Positions 45,750-54,011 of a stretch of 64,000 nt of DNA are shown here, in pieces. The first letter of the stretch is position 1. Every line of letters begins with the position of its first letter. A model generated the notes under the pieces. The model was not told the DNA's origin and searched no databases. It saw only the letters and a list, made by a program, of their open reading frames with translations. The stretch comes from Rhodococcus sp. CH91 (GTDB lineage Bacteria > Actinomycetota > Actinomycetes > Mycobacteriales > Mycobacteriaceae). A program made the translations under genes and the position numbers. The stretch spans positions 124,001 through 188,000 of the forward strand of contig NZ_JAKFYR010000008.1 in the NCBI RefSeq assembly GCF_022554085.1, in the 5' to 3' direction.

Positions 45750-46637
45750 ATGACGCTCGCCTCTTCCGCCGACGACCGACGTTACGTTCTGACACTGGGC
45801 TGCCCGGACGCCACCGGGATCGTCGCCCGTATCTCCACCTTCCTCGCGGAGGTCGGTGGTTCGATCGTCGAGGCGGCCTATCACGCCGACCAGGACAGCG
45901 GATGGTTCTTCACCAGGCAGGCCGTCCGGGCGTCGTCGATCCCGTTCGGCATCGACGAACTGCGCGAGAAGTTCGCGAGCGTCGCGGCGGACATCGGCCC
46001 GCAGACCGAATGGACGCTCTCGGACACCGGCAAGCGCAAGCGGATCGTGCTGCTCGTGAGCAAGGAAGCGCACTGTCTGCACGACATCCTGGGGCGGGTC
46101 GCCGCGGGAGAACTCGACGCCGAGGTGTGCGCCGTCATCGGTAATCATCGCGAGCTCGAAGCCGTGGCGCAGCGTCACGGCATCGACTACCACTACGTGT
46201 CGTTCCCGAAGGACCCCGCCGACCGTGGGCCGGCCTTCGAACAGGTGCGCAAGCTCGTCGACGCGCACGATCCGCACGCGGTCGTCCTCGCCCGGTTCAT
46301 GCAGGTGCTTCCGGAGGAGCTGTGCGAGCACTGGGCCGGGCGGGCGATCAACATCCACCACAGCTTCCTGCCGTCGTTCGTCGGGGCTCGGCCCTACCAC
46401 CAGGCGTTCACGCGCGGCGTCAAGCTCATCGGAGCGACCTGCCATTACGTCACGGCCGAACTCGACGCCGGTCCCATCATCGAGCAGGACGTCGTCCGCG
46501 TCAGCCACAGCGACAGCGTGAGCGACATGGTCCGTCAGGGTCGCGACGTCGAGAAGCTGGTCCTGTCGCGCGGTCTGCGCTGGCATCTCGAGGATCGTGT
46601 GCTCGTGCACGACAGCAAGACGGTCGTCTTCAGGTAG
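45750..46637 (+). CDS. purU: Formyltetrahydrofolate deformylase
   Basis: Hydrolyses 10-formyl-THF to formate and THF, balancing one-carbon pools. The 295 residues have an N-terminal ACT domain (YVLTLGCPDATGIVARISTF) and a C-terminal formyltransferase-fold domain with INIHHSFLPSFVGARPYHQA and GVKLIGATCHYVTAELDAGP (the Asn-His-Asp catalytic set). ATG at 45750 with GGAG upstream. Normal length. Confidence 0.96.
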   Translation: MTLASSADDRRYVLTLGCPDATGIVARISTFLAEVGGSIVEAAYHADQDSGWFFTRQAVRASSIPFGIDELREKFASVAADIGPQTEWTLSDTGKRKRIVLLVSKEAHCLHDILGRVAAGELDAEVCAVIGNHRELEAVAQRHGIDYHYVSFPKDPADRGPAFEQVRKLVDAHDPHAVVLARFMQVLPEELCEHWAGRAINIHHSFLPSFVGARPYHQAFTRGVKLIGATCHYVTAELDAGPIIEQDVVRVSHSDSVSDMVRQGRDVEKLVLSRGLRWHLEDRVLVHDSKTVVFR

Positions 46638-46661
46638 GCCCGCCCGGCCGCGGGTGGTTCG

Positions 46662-47696
46662 TCAGCCGACGGGCACGCCCGCGCGTTCGGCGAGGTGCGC
46701 GATCTCCTCGTCGAACCTGTCGATGGCTTCGACCGAACTCATGTGCCCGACGCCGTCGAGCACCACGAGGCGCTCGAGATTTCCGGCACGGTCGAGTTCC
46801 TCCGCGAGGCGCCGAGCGTGCACGGGCGGAGTGAGACGATCGGCCGTGCCGACGAGCACCGTCGTCGGTACGGTCAGATTCCGCAGGCCCTCCCGGATGT
46901 CGAGCGCGCTCAGTGCCCGGCCCCACCCTCCTCGCGTGCGCGGCGGGCAGCCGAGCACGATCCGCTCGCAGAAGGCCACCTCCGCGGTGCTCGCGCGGGG
47001 CGACAGCGCCACGTACCGCAGTGCCCGGGTGGTGACCGGTGACGAGGCCAGCGGAAGCGTCGCGCCCATGAGCCGGCTCGCCACGGGGACCGGCACCCGC
47101 GGGAAACGCTCCGGCAACGGCACGATGGCCGAGTCGGCGACGAGCCGGTCGGTTCCCGTGCTGGCGAGCAACACACCCGCGACCGTGCGGTGGACGTTCT
47201 CGGGGTACTTCTCCGCCCACGAGATGATGCTCATGCCACCCATGCTGTGGCCCGCGAGTATCGCTTTCGTCCCGGGACGGAGAACGGCATCGAGGACCGC
47301 CTGGAGATCGTCGGCCAGCACGTCGGCGCCCAGCGGACGAGCCCCGGTCTCGCTGTCTCCGTGCCCTCGCTGGTCGTAGACCACGACGCGGTAGTTCTCC
47401 GCGAACGCGTTGATCTGCGGCGTCCAGTAGGCGGCGTTGCACGTCCAGCCGTGGCAGAAGACCAGCACGGGCGCGTCACGGTCTCCGTAGGCGAGCACGT
47501 TCAGACGTGCACCGTCCTCGGTCCGGACGTCGACGGCTTCGGGTTCGATCTCCGGTTCGTGCAGCAGCGCATGCGGCGGGCCGTCCTCGGCGCGGACGAC
47601 GGTGCGAGTCCGGCGCGTGCGGGCGAGAACGGTTGCGGCGGCTGCCACGACGATCGAGCCCGCGACGATCGACGCGGTCGGGGACGGTTTTCTCAC
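46662..47696 (-). CDS. Membrane-anchored alpha/beta-fold hydrolase
   Basis: A 344-residue hydrolase. An N-terminal hydrophobic segment (ASIVAGSIVVAAAATVLA) anchors it; the catalytic domain has APVLVFCHGWTCNAAYWTPQ, YRVVVYDQRGHGDSE, the nucleophile elbow AILAGHSMGGMSII and the late histidine in VVLDGVGHMSSVEAIDRFDE. GTG at 47696. Lipase/esterase-like; the substrate is unknown. Convergent with purU. Confidence 0.88.
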   Translation of the reverse strand: MRKPSPTASIVAGSIVVAAAATVLARTRRTRTVVRAEDGPPHALLHEPEIEPEAVDVRTEDGARLNVLAYGDRDAPVLVFCHGWTCNAAYWTPQINAFAENYRVVVYDQRGHGDSETGARPLGADVLADDLQAVLDAVLRPGTKAILAGHSMGGMSIISWAEKYPENVHRTVAGVLLASTGTDRLVADSAIVPLPERFPRVPVPVASRLMGATLPLASSPVTTRALRYVALSPRASTAEVAFCERIVLGCPPRTRGGWGRALSALDIREGLRNLTVPTTVLVGTADRLTPPVHARRLAEELDRAGNLERLVVLDGVGHMSSVEAIDRFDEEIAHLAERAGVPVG

Positions 47697-47742
47697 GGGC
47701 GGGGATCTCCTGGTGCTCGGACGGGAATCGCATCGGCGCGCG

Positions 47743-48666
47743 TCACATGACGTGCGCGCGCCGCAACAGCAGTGTCGACGGACCGCCGATCAGACCCACC
47801 TCGTCGAGGAACTCGACCGTGCGGCGGGTGCCCTGACGGATCCTGTCGTGATAGTGCCGGTTCGCGCGCGCAGCCCTTTTCGCCTCGGCGATGTCGAGTC
47901 CGGCTGCGGCGTAGACCTGGTCGTTCACCAGACTGGTGACGACGAAATACGCGCTGACACCCAAGTGGAGGCGGACCCACGCACGCTGCAGGCGACTCGC
48001 GTGGGCGGAGCGCCGGCGGGTCTCCTCGCGCGCGTACCGGATGTGCCGCGACTCCTCCACGACGTGGATGTGACTCACCGTGCGGGTGATCGGCTGGACA
48101 CGCTCGTCGCGCATGAAGTCGCGCTGCATCATGTCGAGGATCTCCTCGGCGAACAGCGTGCCGCCGTAGGCGAGGGCGCCGCGCGCGATCGCCTTGAAGA
48201 GCCGGCCGCTCTCGCGGATCCAGCGCTTGGGGCGGTAGGAGGGGATCCCGGACCGCTGCGCCGAGCGGGCGAACATGATCGAGTGCCGGCATTCGTCGGC
48301 GATCTCGGTGAGCCCGAACTGCACGTAGGGGGTCGCGGGATCGTGCCGGTAGAGGTCACGGACGAGCATCTGCATGAGGATCATCTCGAACCAGATGCCG
48401 GTGCCGGCGATGCTCGCGGCTTCGTGTTTGGTGAGAGTGATGCGCTGGTCCTCCGACATGCGTTCCCACAGGTCGGTGCCGTAGAGGCTGCACCATTCCG
48501 GCGTCATGCCGTACTTGCCGTCCACCAGCGGCGCGTCCCAGTCGATCTCCAGCATCGGATCGTAGGACAGCCGTGCGGACGAATCGAGCAGACGTTGCGC
48601 AGTCTCCTGCCGGTTCTCGGTGGACCCTTCACCCGGCAGGAGGTCGTGCTTTCGCGTGAGCGTCAT
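47743..48666 (-). CDS. AurF-family diiron oxygenase
   Basis: A 307-residue ferritin-like protein. Metal-binding segments are LTKHEAASIAGTGIWFEMIL, TEIADECRHSIMFARSAQRS (ExxxxH type), FAEEILDMMQRDFMRDERV and HIHVVEESRHIRYAREETRR (second E/H ligand set). This four-helix pattern matches AurF-like p-aminobenzoate N-oxygenases; bacterial homologues often act on unknown aryl amines or fatty compounds. ATG at 48666. A TTGACA element (48733-48728) and a 13-bp inverted repeat lie upstream. It is alone, so the physiological substrate is open. Confidence 0.87.
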   Translation of the reverse strand: MTLTRKHDLLPGEGSTENRQETAQRLLDSSARLSYDPMLEIDWDAPLVDGKYGMTPEWCSLYGTDLWERMSEDQRITLTKHEAASIAGTGIWFEMILMQMLVRDLYRHDPATPYVQFGLTEIADECRHSIMFARSAQRSGIPSYRPKRWIRESGRLFKAIARGALAYGGTLFAEEILDMMQRDFMRDERVQPITRTVSHIHVVEESRHIRYAREETRRRSAHASRLQRAWVRLHLGVSAYFVVTSLVNDQVYAAAGLDIAEAKRAARANRHYHDRIRQGTRRTVEFLDEVGLIGGPSTLLLRRAHVM

Positions 48667-48683
48667 CGCCGACCACCTCGTCT

Positions 48684-48696
48684 CGGAAAATATCCG
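48684..48696. promoter_or_regulatory. Short inverted repeat at the AurF-like gene promoter
   Basis: CGGAAAATATCCG has 4-bp perfect arms in an unusually AT-rich stretch 18-30 bases before the AurF-like start, downstream of TTGACA at 48728-48733 (minus strand). Possible repressor site. Confidence 0.35.
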
Positions 48697-48755
48697 TTAC
48701 CCGAAGTGTCATTATCTGGATCACAGTTGTCAAGCGATGCGCCGGAGCGCCCGGA

Positions 48756-49046
48756 CTACCACCGAGGACGCTGGACCTCCTCGACCCGCGGACGGACGTC
48801 CACGAGGTACACGCACACCGCGACGACCGCGATGATGCCGAGCAGGCCCACTGCACCGAACACGAGGAGCACGAGCAGTGCGGCCACCAGGATGCCGAGC
48901 CAGACGGGCTTGGTCAGCTTGTCGACGGCCGGAAACGCCTCGGACGGCTGACGCACCGCATGGAACAGCGCGAAGCCCGCCCCGGCGATGGCGATGATCT
49001 GCAGCGCGAGGATGATCAGACCGGCAAGTGAATCGACATTGGTCAC
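48756..49046 (-). CDS. DUF2516 membrane protein
   Basis: A 96-residue protein with two or three hydrophobic segments: GLIILALQIIAIAGAGFALF, LGILVAALLVLLVFGAVGLL and IIAVVAVCVYLVDVRPRVEE. The intervening FHAVRQPSEAFPAVDKLTKP is the DUF2516 signature. GTG at 49046. It follows hbhA as in M. tuberculosis (Rv0476 near hbhA, recalled). Function unknown. Confidence 0.85.
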   Translation of the reverse strand: MTNVDSLAGLIILALQIIAIAGAGFALFHAVRQPSEAFPAVDKLTKPVWLGILVAALLVLLVFGAVGLLGIIAVVAVCVYLVDVRPRVEEVQRPRW

Positions 49047-49063
49047 GCCACCAGTCTACGAGA

Positions 49064-49097
49064 ATCGGCCCCCGTGCACGTTCGCACGGGGGCCGAT
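49064..49097 (-). terminator. Strong 14-bp hairpin after hbhA
   Basis: ATCGGCCCCCGTGC (49064-49077) pairs perfectly with 49084-49097, loop ACGTTC. It lies 14 bases after the hbhA stop in the direction of transcription. Confidence 0.8.
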
Positions 49098-49110
49098 CGG
49101 TCACAGCAGG

Positions 49111-50052
49111 TCAGGAGCCGCTGGTCTTGCGCGGCGCCGCCTTCTTCGCGGGAGTCTTCTTCGCGGGGGTCTTCTTGGCGGGCGTCTTCGCCGCGCTCTT
49201 CACGGGAGCTTTGGCCGCAGCGGTGGCGGGAGTCTCGGCCGACGTCTTCGCGGGCGCCTTCTTGGCCGGAGTCTTCGCGGGCGCCTTCTTGGCGGGGGTC
49301 TTGGCGGGAGTGACCTGCACCGGTTCGGCCGGGGTCGCCACGGACTCGACCTTCTCCGCGGCCTTGCCCGCTGCCTCACGGACGTCGCCCCGGGCGGACT
49401 CGACGCGTCCCGCGGCGTCGGAACTCGTTCCCTCGGCCCGCTCGCCGAGCGCGGTCACACGCTCGGCGGCCTTCTCGCCGGCACTCGACACGGCCTCGCT
49501 CACGTCCTCGCCGGTCTCCGAGATCCGGCCGGCCGCACGGCCGGCGAGCTTCGCCGCCTGTTCGCCGACCTCACGGGTCCGGCGCGCCACCGTCCCGAGT
49601 GCTTCCTCGGTGAGATCGGCAGCATCGCCGAGCACCGCTTCGGCGCGGCCGAGACCCTCCTCGAGGCCGGGCTGGGACCGCAGACGCTCGATGGTCTCCT
49701 CGCCCCGCTCGGCGAGCGCGGTGTACAGATCGGAGGCGACCTTCAGATACGCCTCGGCGACCTTCCGAAGTTCTTCGGCGCTGAAACGCTCGCGCAGCTC
49801 GGCGATCTCCTCGGGCAGTTCGGCCGGCAGTTCGGCGAGACGCTCCCGAAGGGACTCGACGGTCTCGGTCAGGTCGGCGGGCAGGGTCGCGAAGCGATCG
49901 CGCGCGGTCTCGACCCGCTCGGCCACCTCGTTGCGATTGCTCTCGGCGCGCCGACGGGCTTGGGCCACGAGGTCGGCGACCGCCTGGACGACGGCGTCGC
50001 CGGCCCCTACGGCGGCGTAGAGGGACGTACGGATGTTGTTGGGATCGGTCAT
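49111..50052 (-). CDS. hbhA: Heparin-binding haemagglutinin-like protein
   Basis: A 313-residue surface-associated protein. The N-terminal two thirds is a long helical, coiled-coil-prone region (VAERVETARDRFATLPADLT; ELPEEIAELRERFSAEELRK), and residues about 243-313 form a basic low-complexity tail of repeats such as TPAKKAPAK and TPAKKTPAKK. This is the HbhA architecture: in mycobacteria the lysine repeats bind sulfated glycans and are methylated. In Rhodococcus, HbhA-like proteins are associated with lipid droplets (family knowledge). ATG 50052 overlaps the XRE gene stop (ATGA). Confidence 0.92.
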   Translation of the reverse strand: MTDPNNIRTSLYAAVGAGDAVVQAVADLVAQARRRAESNRNEVAERVETARDRFATLPADLTETVESLRERLAELPAELPEEIAELRERFSAEELRKVAEAYLKVASDLYTALAERGEETIERLRSQPGLEEGLGRAEAVLGDAADLTEEALGTVARRTREVGEQAAKLAGRAAGRISETGEDVSEAVSSAGEKAAERVTALGERAEGTSSDAAGRVESARGDVREAAGKAAEKVESVATPAEPVQVTPAKTPAKKAPAKTPAKKAPAKTSAETPATAAAKAPVKSAAKTPAKKTPAKKTPAKKAAPRKTSGS

Positions 50053-50525
50053 GGGGATTTCTCCTCGTCGAAGTCTGTCGGATTGTCGGGCGCGGCATCA
50101 CCGGCGTCCTGGCGGTTCTCCCGGCAGAACGAGTCGTAGATGTCGAGCAGGACCTGCTTCTGCCGTTCGGTGAGAACGGGGTCGACGAGCACCGCGTCGC
50201 GCACGGCACTCTCCGCTCGATGCTCGAGAATCCCGGCTCGTACGTAGAGAACCTCTGCCGAGAGCCGTAGCCCCTTGGCGATCTGGGCGAGCACTTCCGC
50301 GGACGGTTTGCGCAGCCCCCGTTCGATCTGACTCAGGTAGGGATTGCTGACACCGGCCAGTTGCGAGAGCTGCCGAAGCGAAACCTGCGCGGCCTCGCGC
50401 TGGGACCGGATGAAGGCACCGATGTCCTGGGCGGCGTTGTTGACCACCCGTGCGGCGACATCCCCCGGCCCGGCACTGTCGTCCGGTGCGCCCGAGCCCT
50501 GGATCGGATCTGGTTCCGTGGACAC
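50049..50525 (-). CDS. XRE-family transcriptional regulator coupled to hbhA
   Basis: A 158-residue protein with a lambda-repressor-type HTH: IGAFIRSQREAAQVSLRQLS then QLAGVSNPYLSQIERGLRKP, SAEVLAQIAKGLRLSAEVLY. The C-terminal part is acidic. GTG at 50525. It overlaps hbhA by four bases and has an inverted repeat in its promoter, suggesting autoregulation and control of hbhA. Rv0474 is the positional counterpart (recalled). Confidence 0.9.
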   Translation of the reverse strand: MSTEPDPIQGSGAPDDSAGPGDVAARVVNNAAQDIGAFIRSQREAAQVSLRQLSQLAGVSNPYLSQIERGLRKPSAEVLAQIAKGLRLSAEVLYVRAGILEHRAESAVRDAVLVDPVLTERQKQVLLDIYDSFCRENRQDAGDAAPDNPTDFDEEKSP

Positions 50526-50542
50526 GACCCCACCCTACGTCC

Positions 50543-50575
50543 GAGTGCTAACTGCAGCAAGCACTCTGCTAGCAC
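50543..50575. promoter_or_regulatory. Inverted repeats upstream of the XRE gene
   Basis: GAGTGCT (50543-50549) and AGCACTC (50560-50566) form perfect 7-bp arms; GTGCTA and TAGCAC (50545-50550, 50570-50575) form a second pair. This is a likely operator for the XRE regulator. Confidence 0.55.
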
Positions 50576-50585
50576 GTGACGCGGA

Positions 50586-51848
50586 TCACGCGAACAGCAG
50601 CTCCGACAGGGTGTAGATCGCAAGGCCGGCGAGCGAACCGACCACGGTGCCGTTGATCCGGATGAACTGCAGGTCCCGGCCGACGGCGAGTTCGATCTTG
50701 CGACTTGCCTCCTCGGCATCCCAGCGCTCGACGGTTTCGCGGATGACGGAGGTGATCTCGTCGGCGTAGTTCGACGCGACGAAACGGACGGCATCGAGCA
50801 GCCACCCGTCGATCTTGGTCCGCAACTCGCCGTCCTCCCGCACCCGGATACCGAAGGCCATGACGTTCTCCGCGACCTTCGTCCGCAGCGTGCTGTTCGG
50901 ATCGTCCACCGAATCGAGGATCATCCGCTTCGCGGCACGCCAGGTCGCGGCGGCGAGCTGGGTCACCTCGTCACGCCCCATGATCTCCGCCTTGACCTTC
51001 TCGGCCTTGGCGATGGTCACCGGGTCGCTCTGCAGGTCGCGGGCGTAATCGGCCAGGAAGCGATTGATCGCCAGCCGGACCTCGTGCTCGGGATTCGAGC
51101 GGATCTTCCAGGTGAACTCGACCAGCTCGCGGTGGATCCGCTCCCCGAGCAGCAGATCGACGAATTTCGGCGACCAGGACGGCGAGTCGCGGCTGATCAC
51201 GCGATCGATGGTCTCCTGACTCCCGAGGGCCCACTGGTGCGCCCGCTCGGCGAGCATGTCGACGAGCGGGAGATGCCGATTCTCGGAGATCAGTTCGGTG
51301 AGAACACGTCCGATCGGCGGCCCCCATTCCGGTTCGGCGATGCGCTTGACGATGGTGTGGTCGATGATCTGCTGGATGTCGTCCTCACGCAGGACTCCGA
51401 CCACACCCCGCAGGACCGTCGACGTCTCCTTCGCCACCCGGGCGGCGTTGTCCGGCTCGGCCAGCCACGTACCGACCCGCAGCGGTATCTGCGCCGATTC
51501 GACCTTGGCGGACACCACCTCGGGGGCGAGGAAGTTGTTCCCGACGAACGAGCTCAGGTTGGCACCGAGCTGGTCCTTCTTCCGCTTGATGATCGCGGTG
51601 TGAGGAACGGGAATCCGCAGCGGATGCCGGAACAGTGCGGTGACGGCGAACCAGTCGGCCAGCGCACCGACCATGCCGGCCTCGGACGCAGCCCGCACGT
51701 AACCCACCCACGCGCCTGCGCCTCGGGTCTCCTGCCATCGGCAGAACAGATAGATGATCGCGGCGGCGACGAGGAAACCGGTCGCAACCGCCTTCATGCG
51801 GCGGAGGTCTCGGCGTTTGATCTCGTCATCGGTCGTCAGAAGCTGCAC
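50586..51848 (-). CDS. DUF445 membrane-associated protein
   Basis: A 420-residue protein: N-terminal hydrophobic segment MKAVATGFLVAAAIIYLFCR, then the DUF445 signature SEAGMVGALADWFAVTALFR followed by HPLRIPVPHTAIIKRKKDQL. It has a long helical middle and a C-terminal hydrophobic segment INGTVVGSLAGLAIYTLSEL. The likely start is GTG 51848. Homologues (Rv0473, YheB-type) are membrane proteins of unknown role. Divergent from a TetR gene. Confidence 0.88.
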   Translation of the reverse strand: MQLLTTDDEIKRRDLRRMKAVATGFLVAAAIIYLFCRWQETRGAGAWVGYVRAASEAGMVGALADWFAVTALFRHPLRIPVPHTAIIKRKKDQLGANLSSFVGNNFLAPEVVSAKVESAQIPLRVGTWLAEPDNAARVAKETSTVLRGVVGVLREDDIQQIIDHTIVKRIAEPEWGPPIGRVLTELISENRHLPLVDMLAERAHQWALGSQETIDRVISRDSPSWSPKFVDLLLGERIHRELVEFTWKIRSNPEHEVRLAINRFLADYARDLQSDPVTIAKAEKVKAEIMGRDEVTQLAAATWRAAKRMILDSVDDPNSTLRTKVAENVMAFGIRVREDGELRTKIDGWLLDAVRFVASNYADEITSVIRETVERWDAEEASRKIELAVGRDLQFIRINGTVVGSLAGLAIYTLSELLFA

Positions 51849-51953
51849 GCGATCGATTGTGCCGAAAGTCGGCGGCCGGCGGCCGGAACGCCCTCGAGTT
51901 CTGAAGGACCGGAGTACGAATCGTAGACTGAGCCGACGATCGACACCGAACGG

Positions 51954-52697
51954 ATGTGCCACACAGTGTCCAGCAGACCGCAGACGACTTCGACCACAGC
52001 CTCGACCGAGGACGTGCCGCCCGCAAAGCAGGACGGGCGCAAACGCCGGTGGCACGAGCACAAGATCGCGCGCCGGGAAGAACTCGTGGACGGCACCATC
52101 AACGCGATCCGCGCCCGGGGACACGAGATCGGCATGGACGAGATCGCCGCCGAGATCGGCGTGTCGAAGACCGTGCTCTACCGGTACTTCACCGACAAGA
52201 GCGACCTGACGACGGCCACCATGCTGCGCTACGTCGAGACCGTCCTCGCGCCCCGGATCTACGCCGCAGTAGCGGAGGACCTGGACGAATACGAGCTCAC
52301 CCGGGAGGCCATCACGGCCTACGTCGAGACCGTCGCCGACGACCCCGCCGTCTACCTGTACGTGATGAGCAACAGCGCGTCGGCGGGACGCGACGTGGTG
52401 GCCGACTCGGAGCGGATGATCGCCGAACTCGTCGCCACCGTCCTCGGCGAACGCCTCCGCCTGCTCGAGATGGATTCGGGCGGCGCCGTGCCGTGGGCCT
52501 ACGGCATCGTGGGCGGTATCCAGCTCGCGACCCACTGGTGGATCTCGAACAAGTCGATGAGCACCGAGGATCTCATCGACTACCTGACGATGATGATCTG
52601 GGGCGGCATGACCGGGATCGCCGGTGTCGCCGGATCGCCGGTGCGTTTCAAGTCGCAGTCCCACCCGCTCCTCCCGGAGTCCTCGACCGCGCCCTGA
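51954..52697 (+). CDS. TetR-family transcriptional regulator (Rv0472c-like)
   Basis: A 247-residue regulator. A long hydrophilic N-terminus precedes the HTH: REELVDGTINAIRARGHEIG, then MDEIAAEIGVSKTVLYRYFT and DKSDLTTATMLRYVE. The ATG 51954 or the in-frame GTG 51966 may be used; a TAGACT element about 25 bases upstream is the probable -10. It is divergent from the DUF445 gene, a likely target. Ligand unknown. Confidence 0.88.
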   Translation: MCHTVSSRPQTTSTTASTEDVPPAKQDGRKRRWHEHKIARREELVDGTINAIRARGHEIGMDEIAAEIGVSKTVLYRYFTDKSDLTTATMLRYVETVLAPRIYAAVAEDLDEYELTREAITAYVETVADDPAVYLYVMSNSASAGRDVVADSERMIAELVATVLGERLRLLEMDSGGAVPWAYGIVGGIQLATHWWISNKSMSTEDLIDYLTMMIWGGMTGIAGVAGSPVRFKSQSHPLLPESSTAP

Positions 52698-52710
52698 CCC
52701 CCGGACCCCT

Positions 52711-52749
52711 TTACTGTTACTCGCGGTTGCACGTATAGTCCCGGACTAT
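52711..52749 (+). promoter_or_regulatory. SigA-type promoter of a leaderless gene with palindrome over the start codon
   Basis: TTACTG (52711-52716), 17 bases, TATAGT (52734-52739); transcription would begin at about the ATG (52748). ATAGTCC C GGACTAT (52735-52749) is a perfect 7-bp palindrome overlapping the -10 and start codon, a likely operator. Confidence 0.55.
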
Positions 52750-53092
52750 GAGCGACGACGCGGACGACCTGCACGACTCCGGCTACCGCGGCCGTGCCGA
52801 GGTCACGGTGGGAGATCGAAGTGCCGTCGTCGACGTGGAGATATCAGGCCGATTCGATCCCCTGCTCGGCCGGCACGTGTGGCGGGGTCGCCTCCGCAAG
52901 CTCACCGAAGCCCTCGGCGAAGGCGCCTCGCCCGCGTCGGGAACCTCCGTGACCATCTCGGTGCCGGGAGCGCCGAACCCCGCGACGGCACGTATCTCGG
53001 AGATCGACCTGTGGGGAAGCCACATGATCGACGGCACATCACGTCCGCCCTATCCGCTCGGACCCGACGACGCCGATGAGGATCCCGCCTGA
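52748..53092 (+). CDS. DUF4873-family small protein
   Basis: A 114-residue protein: GYRGRAEVTVGDRSAVVDVE followed by ISGRFDPLLGRHVWRGRL matches the DUF4873 pattern, a beta-rich domain that occurs alone or fused to actinobacterial flavin monooxygenases. No catalytic motif is evident. Its message looks leaderless and operator-controlled. It lies 28 bases before the PPK2 gene and may be co-transcribed with it. Confidence 0.78.
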   Translation: MSDDADDLHDSGYRGRAEVTVGDRSAVVDVEISGRFDPLLGRHVWRGRLRKLTEALGEGASPASGTSVTISVPGAPNPATARISEIDLWGSHMIDGTSRPPYPLGPDDADEDPA

Positions 53093-53120
53093 AAGCCCCC
53101 GGGTGTGACACGCTTCGGGC

Positions 53121-53978
53121 ATGACGAAGGACCACACCTTCCGGCCCGCGTCGATCGTCGAGGCGCTCCGAGCCGGGCCCACGACGCGCGTAGCCGACCT
53201 CCACACGAGTGCGACACCGGGATTCGACGGAGACAGAGCCCTCGGTGAGCGTCTGCTCACCGAACGCGGCGCCGTCCTGTCCTCCCTCCAGGAGATGCTG
53301 TTCGCCGAGGGACGGACCGGCGGTACCCGCTCGGTGCTGCTGATCCTGCAGGGGATGGACACCGCCGGAAAGGGCGGCATGGTGCGCCACGTCATCGGCC
53401 ACGTCGACCCACAGGGCGTCGACCACACTGCTTTCGGCGTCCCCACCGCCGAGGAGAAGCGGCATCACTTCCTGTGGCGGATAGCGAAAGCCGTCCCCCG
53501 CAACGGCCAGCTGGGCGTCTTCGACCGCTCGCACTACGAGGACGTGCTCGTCGCCCGGGTCAGGGCGCTCGTGCCCGAGAGCATCTGGCGGGGGCGCTAC
53601 GACGAGATCAACCGCTTCGAGGAGGAGCTCGTCCGCGAGGGAACGACTCTCGTGAAGGTCGCGATGTTCGTCTCGCTCGACGAGCAGAAGAAGCGTCTGG
53701 CCGAACGCCTCGAACGCCGCGACAAGCACTGGAAGTACGCGCCCAGCGACGTCTCGGAACGCGCCCTGTGGCCGCAGTACCAGCAGGCCTACCAGGACAT
53801 GCTCGACCGGACGAGCACCGACGAGGCACCCTGGTACGTCGTCCCGTGCGACCGTAAGTGGTACAGCCGTCTCGCGGTCACCGAACTGCTCATCGACGCC
53901 TTCGAGCGCCTCGACCTCGATTGGCCGGAGCCGACCTTCGACATCGAAACGGAGAAATGCCGACTCGCAGAGTCGTGA
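53121..53978 (+). CDS. Polyphosphate kinase 2 family protein
   Basis: Transfers phosphate between polyphosphate and nucleotides. The 285 residues include the Walker A motif LQGMDTAGKGGMVRH (78-86), the Walker B motif GVFDRSHYEDVLVARV (134-141) and the lid basic segment RRDKHWKYAPSDVSERALWP. It is close in form to class I/III PPK2 enzymes; which nucleotide is preferred cannot be read directly. ATG at 53121. The stop lies within the first copy of a 25-bp tandem repeat. Together with ppx at 20 kb it suggests active polyphosphate turnover. Confidence 0.93.
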   Translation: MTKDHTFRPASIVEALRAGPTTRVADLHTSATPGFDGDRALGERLLTERGAVLSSLQEMLFAEGRTGGTRSVLLILQGMDTAGKGGMVRHVIGHVDPQGVDHTAFGVPTAEEKRHHFLWRIAKAVPRNGQLGVFDRSHYEDVLVARVRALVPESIWRGRYDEINRFEEELVREGTTLVKVAMFVSLDEQKKRLAERLERRDKHWKYAPSDVSERALWPQYQQAYQDMLDRTSTDEAPWYVVPCDRKWYSRLAVTELLIDAFERLDLDWPEPTFDIETEKCRLAES

Positions 53979-54010
53979 GGTGGACCGACTCGCAGAGTCG
54001 TGAGGTGGAC
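53961..54010. repeat. Perfect 25-bp tandem duplication across a stop codon
   Basis: Copies 53961-53985 and 53986-54010 are identical. Each starts with the hairpin CGACTCGCAGAGTCG and continues TGAGGTGGAC. The first copy encodes the last five residues and TGA of the PPK2 gene; the second abuts the convergent membrane-protein stop at 54012. Confidence 0.9.
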
Positions 54011-54011
54011 G

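Noticed and set aside
50543-50566. Possible CIRCE (HrcA) element, since GAGTGCTAA equals a CIRCE half-site
   Set aside because: The half-sites are in the opposite order and spacing from CIRCE (TTAGCACTC-N9-GAGTGCTAA) and no chaperone gene follows.
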